Source: Arbacia lixula
Lineage: Eukaryota > Echinodermata > Echinoidea > Arbacioida > Arbaciidae
Reading direction: 5' to 3'
NCBI GenBank assembly: GCA_963669155.1
Contig: OZ022594.1
Span: 1,299,154 to 1,363,153, forward strand
Length of the DNA: 64,000 nucleotides
A model generated the notes under the pieces. That model was not told the DNA's origin. It searched no databases and saw only the letters and a program-made list of their open reading frames with translations. A program made the translations under genes and the position numbers. The first letter of the stretch is position 1, and every line of letters starts with the position of its first letter. Shown one piece after another: positions 1 to 12,900 of the stretch.

Positions 1-1075
1 GGAGTTACAATCAATGGACAATAGAAGTTTCCATTCAGTATGATGTAATTAAACAGTTTGGTACTGGATTAACGCTCATGATATGTTAAAATGAAAGCAT
101 ACATAATCAACCTGATAAGGGTGCTACTTTATCTTTATTTTGTCATAAATTTGAGAAATTAGACTCATTGGAAAGGAGAGAAAGCAAAAATTTGAAGTTT
201 CTGTTCAGTATGTTATGAATATATAAAACAGTTTGGTACTGGATTAACGCTCATGATATGTTAAAATGAAAGAATACATAATCAACCTGATAAGGGTGCT
301 ACTTAAAATTTATTTTGTCATAAATTTGAGAAATTAGACTCATTGGAAAGGAGAGAAAGCAAAAATTTGAAGTTTCTGTTCAGTATGTTATGATTATATC
401 AAACAGTCTGGCACTGAAATGACGCTCATGATATGAAAGAATACAAAATCAACTCGATAAGGGTTATCTCGACAAAGGAGATAAGGCGAAAATTAGAAGT
501 TTCAAATCAGTGTGTTATGATTAAAAGTATGATCCTGGATTAAAGCTCGTGGCACCGGATTGGCTCTCATCATGTGTTAAACTGATAGGATACGAAATCA
601 ACTCTGCTACTATATCAATCATTCTTTTGTCTTGATTTTCACAAAATTTGACTTATTTGAACAGAGAGAAAGCGAAACGTAGAAGCCTCCATTCAGTATG
701 TTGTTAAACAGTCTGGTACTGGATTAACGCTCATGGTACCGGACTGATGCCTGTCATATGTTACACTGATAGAATATCAAGTCAATTTGATTATGGGAAG
801 TACTGCGTTATTATTTTTGTCATGATTTTGACAAAGTAGGACTCATTAAAAAGGAGAGTGCAGAAAATTGGAGGGTTCCATTCAGTATGTTATGATTACA
901 CAGTCTGGTACAGTCTCTGGTACATGTATTAAAATGATCGATAGAACTCTCAACAACTGAATAAGGTTGCTACTTTATCATTATTTTGTCATGATTTTGA
1001 CAAAATAGAACTATTTGAATAGAGAGAAAGCCAAAAGTAGAAGTTCCCATTCAGTATGTTATGATTAGACAGAGT
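1..1075. repeat. Satellite, about 175-bp monomers, running off the left edge
   Basis: The block around cagtttggtactggatt recurs at 54, 229 and 404 (period exactly 175), then in more divergent form near 530, 709, 901 and about 1070. The left copies are nearly identical and the right ones decay, as at the edge of an array. Confidence 0.85.
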
Positions 1076-1859
1076 CATAAAGTTACAACCATGGGCGTTT
1101 CTCGACACGATGACAACTCTAACCTTAGCTCTAACTCCGATAGTTACTCCGATAGATACATGTAGCACTGAGGTGATTCTCGAACTGTACCCTCAGCTCT
1201 AAATGCTGGAACTGCTCGGACCCTGTCGTATCTATTGTTCTCGATCGGACGTTCTATGATAACATTTCTGCTGCATTTTGTCAAAATTCGCTAAACATAA
1301 AATCAGCTGTGGTGGGGAAAGAGGTTTGCTTGTTTAATATCACTCCATTGAAGGCGAGATTCATGAAAAGGATAACAAATATTTCAAAATGTTGACTATG
1401 ATTAGAGCATTCCGTAGATCAGAGGGCTAGTCTAGGCAATCCAACATTTTTAACACTGTTTAATGTTGAAAATTCACTCGTGTTCGCTTATTCATTTTTG
1501 AATGATGGAGTCTAGACTATGTGTGATTAAGATTTTTGCTTCAGTTGTGAATATCAACACATGTGATAACCCCTTTCTTCAATATTCAGACATTTATTTT
1601 AAGAATGGCATGTTTGCAAGACTATCATTTACATGGTATCTTTCAACACAAATATGACCAAAATGAAAAGCATTAAAGAAAATCGATGAATTGATTTAAC
1701 AGAAGAAAATGAGATGATGGCAGTTATGGCACACTAATCTTCATGACAATGATACGTTATACATCAAGCCATAGATTAATCACATTTTTAAACAATACTT
1801 CGCCCCGTATTTAAAAAAATCACAATCATTTCAACCTGATATTTTATTAATTATTGCAG
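1076..1859. other. Gap with nothing recognised
   Basis: AT-rich sequence with no supported coding, RNA or repeat feature. Its right end is the intron before the candidate exon at 1860. Confidence 0.5.
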
Positions 1860-1988
1860 AGTTTAGAGAGAAAGGCTATCAATTTGTCTGAAAATTCTGA
1901 TCCAGTAATCTATATACGAGATGTCACTGTCACTGATATCCGACTTAGCATTCTCTTCGAGAATCAGTTTAGCATTATTGGCGCTAAC
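1860..1988 (+). CDS. Candidate upstream exon of the receptor (first CUB half?)
   Basis: A 129-nt open segment lies between a good acceptor (ttaattattgcag) and a good donor (gtgagt). It is phase 0-0, so it joins the phase-0 start of the CUB exon at 3731 without breaking frame. Its last residues, QFSIIGAN, followed by VTVDIKALDLE of the next exon, resemble the W-x-I strand to D-L-E run in the middle of a CUB domain. The usual CUB cysteines and tryptophan are not visible, so this may be a chance open stretch. Confidence 0.35.
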
Positions 1989-2965
1989 GTGAGTTCCATA
2001 TCAGATGCCGCTGGCATTCTAATGCAGAAACAGGCCCCACGTTACTAATTAATAGTAATACTAACAGATTACTTACCTGACATGCTTGATGTCACTAGTT
2101 TCAGCTACACGTAAGTGCAGTGCTGAGTGCTGTTGTTGCACTTGCTCCTGCAAAAGTGAGGCGTCTTCCGATAGCCAACATGGCAACAATAAAGTGCAAT
2201 AATGACTTTGCAGACTCGAAAAATGACAACAGATGTTACAGAACATAGGAAGTCTCGTCAAAATCTGCTAACCAACCTCGCAGATCACTTTCAGAGTCAA
2301 CTGTATTCCAAGCGGTCATAGCTGGAGTAGCCCAGAGCTTAACGTGGTACTATGGTACATAATAACACTCACTGAGCTAGCTAGACGTACGTGCAGCTAG
2401 CTGCAGCTAGCTATGGGGTAAACATATGTACTAACAATCCTACACTATGGCCCTCAAAAAGCACGCACGCGCACGCGAATTTCGAGTTCGCTACGCTGCG
2501 ATTTTGCTTCATCTCGCGTCAGATGACCAGGTACGGTCAGCGTAAAATTCATCCGAACATTTGAGGATACAATACAAAAATGAATGTAGGAGATAAATAA
2601 AAAAATTATTATGGTGTCTTCTAGTCATCGGATATCTACAAACAATAGCGTTAGCATGATGCATCTTTTTCCATCTGTGTGTCTCTTCAGCGACACCATA
2701 AAAAATGGGGTCATCTGACGCTGGTGCCACCTGACGCGGTGACACCGGCGGTCTCGGTGGGTAGTGGCGCCCTGTGTGTGAGTTGGCGGGAATCGGTGGG
2801 TGGATGGTATGCGGACGTGGGTGACTTGCGTAGGCGGAGGAGCAGGGGCAGGTGTCTCTGGTTTGTGTGTGTCGGTGGTGGAGGAGGGTGAACAATGGCG
2901 TCGCTCTGTGTGTGTAGACTAACTGGCGGATTGGGCGGGACTGTCTCGGCGGGCACTCACACTCA

Positions 2966-3008
2966 CTGCTGAAGACGGGCAGTCAACCTGCCCGAAACGT
3001 GGAGTCTA
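2966..3008 (+). ncRNA. Hammerhead-ribozyme-like core, probably a Penelope-type remnant
   Basis: CTGAAGA (2969-2975) matches the hammerhead CUGANGA box. It is followed by a stem GGGCAG/CTGCCC around TCAAC, then GAAAC (2994-2998), a short loop and GTC (3004-3006) where cleavage would be expected. An extra C after the first box and a weak stem I suggest decay. Penelope-like elements are known to carry hammerheads. The surrounding 2.4-3.1 kb holds no gene I can support. Confidence 0.4.
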
Positions 3009-3730
3009 TACTTCTCTACTCCTCAGCTCTTCACTAATTCTGGCTTACAGTCCTTTTAAGGACTACACTCATTTCGAAAGAATACTCTACTTTCAAATTT
3101 TCACTTTCTCGCTTTTCCAACCCACCTCCAATTCTATCCACTTTTTCTCATCTCAGTCCTTTCAGGACTTTACATACGGTGTGCCGTAAACCTCTTCCGC
3201 GATTACATTTTGCGTATTGCAAACAGTAGCTCAGAGCAAGTCTAGATTTCTTTTGATTCTCACTCCTATATCCATTAAATCTTGTCAATCCAGACCAAAT
3301 GCTATCAACCCATAACGTGCTACTGGTGGATGATATGCAAATCCCATAGAACAACATTTAGTTGGCACACAAAAAGATTTTAAGCCAGACAAACCGCTGC
3401 ATTTTGGAATTTGTTTGTGCAAAAATGTTGCAATCGCGCATAAAAGGTAAAATAACTGTTTTGCAGGGGGAAAAAAACCAAACCCGTCCCCCCCCCCCTC
3501 CTTTAGATATATCAATCTAATGCTTATAGTGTTTTGGGGGTAATGCTTTGAGCCTGTTGTGTGTTTTCCGGTGCAAACATTTTAGTGCGTGTCCTCTATA
3601 TACCACGTTTCTTCACTACTCTCTACTTAAAGTGCACACCATTGGTGTATATTTAGCACCAGTGTTGTGCGGTGTTTCGACACGGTCGGCTCACATACTG
3701 TAGTACAATCGTTAATACGTGTATGAATAG

Positions 3731-3953
3731 GTGACTGTGGATATTAAAGCGTTAGATTTGGAGCACCCGTGGGATACGCTGACCATTTCACACACGGCGC
3801 ATGGAGATGAGGCAGCGAACAACTTCTCATTGGTCAGTGCGAATGTGACGTCACTGATTCTTCCGGGTGGGCGGACCTTGGTCACCTTTTCTTCCGACGT
3901 GATGGTAGAGTCGAGCGGCTTCGTGCTGGAATTCTCCTCCTCCGAGATAAACG
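3731..3953 (+). CDS. Receptor exon: C-terminal half of a CUB domain
   Basis: The exon begins after gaatag and ends at ACG before gtaggt. It encodes a CUB-like beta-sandwich half: VTVDIKALDLE, then DTLTI, then LVTFSSDVMVESSGFVLEF. The F-x-SD...GF...F pattern is the classic end of CUB. The usual Cys-Asp before the 'DTLTI' strand is replaced by Trp-Asp, so that CUB disulfide is probably absent. The exon starts in frame with a first half elsewhere. CUB domains act in extracellular protein binding. Confidence 0.75.
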
Positions 3954-6900
3954 GTAGGTATTAACCGACTCAATTCTACATAATTATAGTCTAATGTAAA
4001 TTGTAGCACAATTTGTCACGCTTGGAAATAACAGGCCTAACCCTATTATGTATCAGTCTTTCCGTTTTCTGGCTTTGATTGGGTATATGTTGTAGTTATA
4101 TGTCAGATTATTAGGTTAATACGAAATTCATATTTAAGACTTTCTTTGAATATTTTCATGACTTTGGGAACACTACTTCATACACATTGGCAGAAACAGC
4201 AAAACATTTCGATGTGAAAGGCCCTTTTACACTTTCACGGGTCATCCCGGATCTTAATCCGGGATGTTCCGGCGTGCGACACCTTTGATTTCTTCTCGAT
4301 GCCGGTGTGGATACGTTCTGAACTAGGTGTATCCACGGGCAAGTACGGTGTCTCCACGGACACACATCGTAGCAACGCGGACCACGCCGGAAATGCATTA
4401 AATCTATGCAGAACGTAACTTCGAATTCTTCGATATAGGCTACATTTCATGACCTTAATTTCGATAGATTTCTAAGCAGAAATTGTACATTTCACAATGA
4501 GTACTTTATCCTTTCTGTTAGACACCATTGGTTATGACGAAGACTGGATGAACGACAACGACGTGATGCCATGTGACTCTGGGCTGCAGTACATCCGGGC
4601 CTTTGCGAAATGTGATGGCTTCATTGACTGCTATGACGTCAGCGATGAGTCAGGATGTGGAGGTGAATATTTGATTTCCAGTTCTAAACATCACTGCGAA
4701 CAAAACCCGGCTAATTAACCGCGATAAACCTAGAAGATATACATTTAAAATAGGTATATCGGTCCTTAGGCATTTAGGGATGCTGCATGCTAGGTCTTAA
4801 AGAGATAGTTCACCCTGAAATGATTTTGGTTTCAATGCAAGGAGAAACATGAAAGAAACATGTTAGTGAAGGTTTGATGAAAATCCGTCAAAGGATAAGA
4901 AAGTTATGATCTTTTGAAGTTCTGATTTTGTGACGTCACGTGCGAGGTGCCCTCCCATATGTTGTGTACAAAAATTTTTTTTCGAAAATGTGCATTTTCT
5001 CAAAAATATATGTATACTTTTACCCGTGCCTCATTAAAAATATTTTTACACACATACCTGTATGAACAAAACTCATTCCGTTGTCAAAAACAGAAAAAGA
5101 GCAATTTATGGAATTATTCTGTACACAACATTATAGGGGGATTACCTCGCACGTAACGTCACAAAATCAAAACTTTTAACAGCCTAAATAACCACTTGGC
5201 TTTGCACTTCAAAGTGAAGGAGCAACAAACATTTAAACAATATGTATCCTGCATTCGAATCATGTAGACACTGAACTGAACTTCGATGCTTCGAGTCATT
5301 TTCGGGGTAGGTTTTTTTTCGAGCATGACGTAATGAGATATGGGCGTAGCCGTTGATTTCACATTCAAATCGTTCACAATGATGGTTGCAAAGAACCAAA
5401 AAAGGCAGGAATCGTCACTCAAGCACTTATATTACGTGTAAAGATAGGTTGAAATATGTCGATAGAATGACTTTCGGAAAGTAATTTTGAAAGCAAACAA
5501 GAAAAGTGTAAGGCATAGACAGATGAGTGTATGATTCAAATAATATGTTGAATTATGATAGAAAGATTTTCAGGAGGTTCATCATTAAAGCATCCTTGAA
5601 TAAGAATATGAGAAAGTATCATAGATGGGTGTATTCTAAGAAAAACGGAGAACGTTAGCGTACTACTAGGTATAATTACGGAAAGTGCAAAACGTGCTTG
5701 GAAAATACCTAGAAATACTTACTTTTGAAATACCATTTAGGGACCACTAAGTTTTTATAAATCAACATCTTAAAAGTCTTCAACGTTTCTTATAGATTTC
5801 AAACGACGAAGTGCAAAAACAGAAAACATAATTACAACAAACCGTTTGCCACGCAAAGTGTTTAGTTCATCGTGTCGTTCAAATATGATAATTTTAATGA
5901 TGTACGAAAGATAGGATGCGTTCTGTCATAATTAGCAAGAATGAGAATATTATCCTGGACGGAATATGGTAAAAAGGGTATAAATTAGTCCCAATAGGAA
6001 AAAATACTTTAGTCAGGCGCTTCAAGCAAGTTAAGTGCTCTGCTTAAATGAAACAGTTGCTCACCAATGGGTTTATTGCCTTTCTCCTCCGTTCTATATC
6101 CATAATATGGTTAATTATGGAAAGCGCAAAACGTGCTTAGAAAATATATAGAAATAATTACTATTGAAATACCATTTAGGGACCAGTAAGTTTGTATAAG
6201 TCAACATTTTAAGTCTTTAACGTTTCTTATAGTTTCAAACGACGAAGTGGAAAAACAGAAAACGTAATTACAACAAACCGCTTGCCACACAAAGTGTTTA
6301 TTTCATCGTGTAGTTCAAATATAATAATTGTAATGATGTACGAAAGACAGGATGCGTTCTGTCATAATTATTCAATTCAATTCAATTCTTTATTCATTTA
6401 ACAAACAAGAATAAACAACTTTCATTAACAATGAACGTAAGGCATTATCAGAAAGCCGATGGCTTTTGAGGTGTGATAACTTTTTAAAATGTGGTTCAAA
6501 ACACATAAGTATAAAGTCCATTATTTAAATGACATACAGTAAGATGAACCCGAGTACACAAATTACATACAAATTACATATTTAAAAAAAATACATCAAC
6601 GAAAGACTAATACAAGGAAATACAAACGAAGCAAAAAACAAAAGACAAAACAAAAACAAACGATTTTTTAACAGCTAAGACAATAATCAACAGAGTATAT
6701 GTAATATCAAAATGTCGAAGTAATGCGGCTTTACCTCCATATACATATGTATACCCCTCCACACGCCCCGAGGGCAACTCGAATTACAACAAAACCTCCG
6801 CGTGCTCAATCATTTCAATAGTATGAGTGAGTCAATAACTTTGTTGCGAACGAAAATTACCTTGCGACCTGCAAAAGTTATGTGCACGATCAAGCTACTT

Positions 6901-9900
6901 GCTCTTCGGTGCGTCGCAGTATCACAACTATCCACATTCCTGACTTAAAGAAAGAGCTTGAGGTTCTAAAAATAAATACTACTTAATTAACTCTATGTGT
7001 TAAAAACACCAAGAAGCTCACTCTTTATGATGAAACACAAATGTGGCATAGAACACGAAACGCAGGATAGAGAATATAGCACCGAAGTGGTGACGCCACA
7101 TGAGCATGTTGTCAAGACAATCGGCTCAAACTCACTAATAGCGGTCACAGCCCCCCGCTGTGATAATCGCTGTTTGCTCAACCCGCATAGCTTAGAACCA
7201 GTTGTCCCCGCAACTATGCTCAAACGACGTCACACCTCGGCACTTCATATCACGCACTGAAAATTTATCATTAGTAAGTTATTACTAATACAGAGATAGG
7301 AAAGTGTTTTTTTTTTTTTCAATTGGCTTTTGAAGTTACAGATAGCATTAAGATTTTTTATGTTTCAATCAAAAGAGTTCCAAAATTTCGTTCCTTTAAA
7401 CTGAATAGAATTTGATTGTGTTAGATGCAAACGACAGAACGGCAGGACAAAATTATCTCTTTTACGAGTATTAAAAGTATGGGTTTGGGAATGTTGTACA
7501 AAATAATATGTAAAAACATGTAGCAATAACCCATTTAGAAATTTGAAAACAAAAACTCCGAGTTTGAACGATATGCGATCATGAATAGTTAAAGTATGTA
7601 CTTCTTTGAAAAGTGGAGAAGATTGGGCAAGGTAATTTGAGTTGGTACATAATCGAATGGCTTTCTTCTGGAGAACAAATAAACGGATTAGATTTTTTGA
7701 ACTCGTGCCTGACCAGACCAGGCTACAATAATCCAGATAAGGCAGTATAAGGGCATTATATCGTACAAAGAATCTTAATTGGAAGTATTACACGTATTTT
7801 ATAAAGCATCCCTAATGACAAAATTGAGGACACTCGACGAGCTTATGATGTCATTTATATATACAAGGAACAAGAGTGGCCCTAAGATACTCCCCTGCGG
7901 AACCCCAAAATTCAACAACATGGTACATGAGTTGACACCTTTAAAAGTAGTGTATTGTTTACGATTATGTAAGTAACTTTTGAACCATTGTAGTGGTATA
8001 CCCAAGATTCCATAGAGATCAAGTTTGCTCAGTAAGATGTCATGGTCCAAAATCGAACGCCTTACTCAAATCAATATACAAAACAAGAGGCTTCTCTCTC
8101 TTATCTAAGAACGAAGTGATTTTCTCTAGGGCATGCAGTAAACATGGTAAAGCAGTCTCTGTTGAAAATAAAGGCCTAAACCCAAGTCGTTCATTTATCA
8201 ATACATTGTTATCCATCAAGTACTTATACAGTCGTTTACGATTCTAAAATCTTTAATAGAGCTGATAAGAGTGAAATGGGTCGATAATTTTCAATAAGAT
8301 TTTCTTCCTTCCTTTTATACACAGGGACTACTTTAGCTATTTTAAAGCAATCCGAGACAACCCCAGAACAAAGCGAAAGGTTACATATATGACAAAGCGG
8401 TTTAGAAATACAATAGATAATCTTCTTTTTAAAAAATCGCACTAATTCCAACATGACGTGTTTTTAAGACGTTTAGTGATTTCGATGATCTCCGATTCGT
8501 TTATCGGGGTAAAGAATATGCTTACATGAGTTCAAATAATCTTTAAAGTGCTTTGACCAATTTTGGACTTGTTTTGATATATTTATAGTCGTTAAAGGCG
8601 TCACCTACTTCCTTTTCATCTTCAATTCTCTTCCCAAGTATTTCTATATAATTAGGCAGTTTACGAGTTTTGTGTTTACCTAGTACTTGATTTATTGTGT
8701 GCCAAATCTTAAAAATATCAGACTTATTTCTCTCTATTAAATTCATGAAATATTTTTGTTTTGAAGAGCGAATAATATCATTTAATTTGTTTCTATAACA
8801 TTTGTATACTCTCTCATTATTTCCTGGCTGATCATGGGTATGTTTCCAATATAATCTATGTTTTTTGTTGATAGATTTCAAAATACCTCTATAATCGAAG
8901 GTTTCCTAATTCTTTCCCTATTTCGTGTCTTTTTAAATAGACGAGTTGTCTTCCCGTCTTTACATTCACACTCATCATGAAGTTTTTTGAGCGTGTTCAT
9001 AAAAAAGGCATGTGATTTGGATACGTCATCACAATTTGTAACACTTGACCAGTTCACACAACATAGTTTACGATTCAATTCCCTGTGGTCCACGTTACTA
9101 TTGAACAATTCGTTGTCATATTGTATTTGAAAATTATGCAATTTTGCATCAAGTGTTGTTAATTGAAATACAGGAAGATAATCAGACAGGTCAGTAATAA
9201 AAATACCAGGTGTGATCGGTTTACCATAAACGTTAGTGAAGATGTTATCAATACATGTGTGTGAAGTTGACGTTGAAGTGTCATTAGATTCGTTACAGAA
9301 AACTAAGTCATTTCTCTCATGAAAAGAAAATAAAGCACTGATATACATACAAACGCCACCTCCCCGTACCCCCTCACGTGATATATGAACAAGTGTATAA
9401 TCTTTTATATTGTAAATGGACAGTACATCAGATTTGAACCATGTCTCAGAAAAAGCATATATTGAAAATTTGTGGTTTAGAGCATTTATGTAGTCGCAAA
9501 TTGCATCATATTTAGCGGGTAAGCTTTGGGCATTTAGGTGAAAAATAGACAATTGTCTGTCACATTCATTTGCATCAATGTTTGCATTAAAAGTATCGGT
9601 AAAGTAATAGTAACATGTTCCTTCCAAGTAATCTTCTTTGCCATCTGCTATATCAAACATTTAACGTGGAACGGTACAGGTACATGCATGACAAATTGAG
9701 AGCTTAAATTATGGGAGGAAACCACCTCAAAAGCAAAAGAGGAACATTTAGTATAACGTTGTTTGTTGTAATGATCATAATAAGCAAGAGTAGTACAAGG
9801 TTGTTACAGAAATAACATATCATACATAAACCCACCACCACATATAAGCATTAATGAGAATATTAACCTGAACTGAATATGGTAAATGGGGTATAAATTG

Positions 9901-12900
9901 GTCCCAATAGAAAAAAAATGCTTTAGTCAGGCGCTTCAAGCAAGTTAAGTGCCCTGCTAAAATGAAACAGTTGCTCACCAATGGGTTTATTGCCCTTCTC
10001 CTTATCCATAATATGAAAAGTTTGCTAAAAATCCATGTCGACCTTCCCCTTTGGCCTTTAACAAGTGTTTACATCTCCCCGTCTGTATTTTTATCTCCCC
10101 TCTATCTCCCTTTCCTTACTTTCATCTCCTTTATACCCCCCCCCCCTCTCTCTCTCTCTCTCCTTCTCTCTCTCGCTCTCTCCCTCTCTTCCACTATCTC
10201 TCTCGCTCATTCGCTCTCTCCCTCCCCCTTGTAATTAAGATAATTGAAACATTTACGAAGCCCTCTTAATGTGCAGGGTGTCCTTTTAAAAGTCTTTTAA
10301 AAGTTAGCCTTATAAATGTAACTATTGTTTGATTGAATAGGTATTGTGTTGAGAGGTCTTAAATATTTTCTGCTTTTATCTCTTTCTTTATTCTATATCA
10401 ATTCATTCCACACTCAAATGTATTTACCTCTGTTACATGTGTTTCAAAATTATCATCTTATATCTCTAGATAAGATTTTTAATTGAAAATACACATTTCC
10501 CACACCCAAACCTACTTTGGAGACAGACAGTTTCGAACCCGTGCGATGCACGAGTGCGAGGCACTCCCGGCGCATTAAATAATAGCACTAGGCCATAATA
10601 ACGTCGGTGCTGAATCTGGGGAAACATGGCATGGTACATGGTGTTTGTATCCCTCCACGTTGGCAGTGTTAGCGCCCCTAAGCTGTGAATATATCGTTCC
10701 CGAAATCGTTCATACACTATATGAACATGTTCTTTTGTTACTCGGACAAATTTTAAAAGGGACCCTTTTGTCTTCATCACAAAAGATCATGTCCTTATGA
10801 CAGTAACGCACACGGACCAATGGCACGCACACGGTCATGCCCATATTTATTTAGAATTACATGCAAAGTTTAATGTGTAGATACGTCTTGTACGGCGGAT
10901 GTTACAATGTTGTTGTTCAAGTGTTGTATAGATGTCAGACATGCAGAGCTATCGAATAAGCAGTTTTCGCAATGTATTCACTTTATCCTTTATTGCGTAG
11001 TTTGCACTCTGAATATATTAGTTGTTGCATGCCAAGTTTGATGTGTAGGTTATCGATGGTTAACTGCGTCGTATTGCAGGACAATGCACGATGAATTTTA
11101 CAATGTTGTTGTTTAAGTATTGTATAGATGTCATAATTGCAGAGCTACCCAGAACTTAAGGAAAAACCAGTTGCGACTAGACCAGTTAGACCATTTAAAT
11201 ACAACTGGTAATTGAAATGGGATTTGACCAGTTAGACCAGTTAAACCCAACTGGGATTTGACCAGTTAGACCAGTTAAATCCAACTGGGATTTGACCAGT
11301 TGGACCAGTTGAACGGACCAGTTGGAAAAACAGATTAAAATGAAGAGAGATCGAGCTTGATCGTAATGCAATCTTACCTTACGATGGTCTTATCCTTAGG
11401 AGTTTTAATCTGTATCGGAATGTTATTAAGTGAGTTCTATCCTAGGTACAACCTAGCCTAAGTCCATTCAAATTTCTTTTAGCAACTACGAACTATTAGA
11501 CACTCTTCTGCGGAGCGCCTTCATATTATATAGTAGTACCTGGTGTGTAGTAAACAAAATAATGGTTAGTAAATGCAAATTAATTAGAATTTCATATATT
11601 GCCCTGGTTCTTTGAAATGGAATTCACTTTTAAATGTTTACACTTATAAACATTTATTGAAATAAAAGATATCATTTCGTATATATTGCATCATATTAAA
11701 GTTATCGATTCAGAAGTCCAAAATTATGCCACAATTTGATGGACGTTACACAAGCATGAATATTTATAAGCATCCCCGGTAGCAATATGGGTATCAACTG
11801 GAACAATGTCATTAATTGGGTTAATAATTAACGATAGCTTGAATTCATAGTTATTAGGGTTATCCTAAAGATATACCTAGGACTAGACAAAATAAGGATT
11901 AAGTCATACCAGATTATCTAGGATTAAGCTAATTAGGTTTTTTTCTTCAACATGGTGTTCAACTGGTCTAACTGGTTTTTCCAACTGGTGTTCAACTGGT
12001 CTAACTGGTTTTTCCAACTGGTGTTCAACTGGTTTAACTGGTTTTTCCAACTGGTCCAGTAATCTCATTTCAATTTCCAGTGTTGCCTTTTGATTCAACT
12101 GGTTCAACTGGACCAGTTGCAACTGGTGTTTTCAACTGGTTCAAGTGGTTTTTGCAACTGGTGCTGAACTGGCTTAACTGGTTTTCCAACCGGACCAGTA
12201 ATCCCATTCCAATTTCCATTGTTGCCTTTTGATTCAACTGGTTTTTCCAACTGGTGTTCAACTAGTTTAACTGATTTTTTTCCAACTGGGCCAGTAATCC
12301 CATTTCAATTTCCATTGTTGCCTTTTGATTCAACTGGTTTTTCCAACTGGTGTTCAACTGGTTTAACTGGTTTTTCCAACTGGTTTTTCCAACTGGTTTT
12401 TCCAACTGGTTTTTCCAACTGGTTTTTCCAACTGGTGTTCAACTGGTTTCCTACTGGTTTTTCCAACTGGACCAGTAATCTTATTTCTATTTCCAGGGTT
12501 GCCTTTTGATTCAACTGGGCCAGTTGCAATCAACTGGTGTTTAACCTGTTTGACCAGTAATCCCAATTTAATTTTAGCTAGGTTGCCCATTGATTTAGCT
12601 GATTCAACTAGACCAGTTGTAATGGTGTAAGTGGAATTTCATTTTTCGGACCAGTTATCAACTGGTGTACGCAACTAGAAATACATCACACACACCAGTA
12701 ATCAACTGGTGCAACTGGTTATCAAGGACTAATTCCAGTTATATTCTGTGAACTGGCAGCTTGCTGTGCATCTGAGACCAGTAAGAATCAACTGGAACCA
12801 GTTGATTCTTACTGGTTCCAGTTGATTTCAACTGGAACCAGTTGGAATTTCCAACTGGTCTCAACTGGTTTTTCCTTCTGGGTATCTAATAAGCCGTTTT

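Noticed and set aside
2509-2956. Pro/His-rich open frames at 2.5-2.95 kb on both strands
   Set aside because: GC-rich low-complexity sequence, with no splice signals or family resemblance.
11904-12590. Gln/Leu/Val/Pro repeat proteins on both strands
   Set aside because: They are the AACTGG minisatellite read in different frames.
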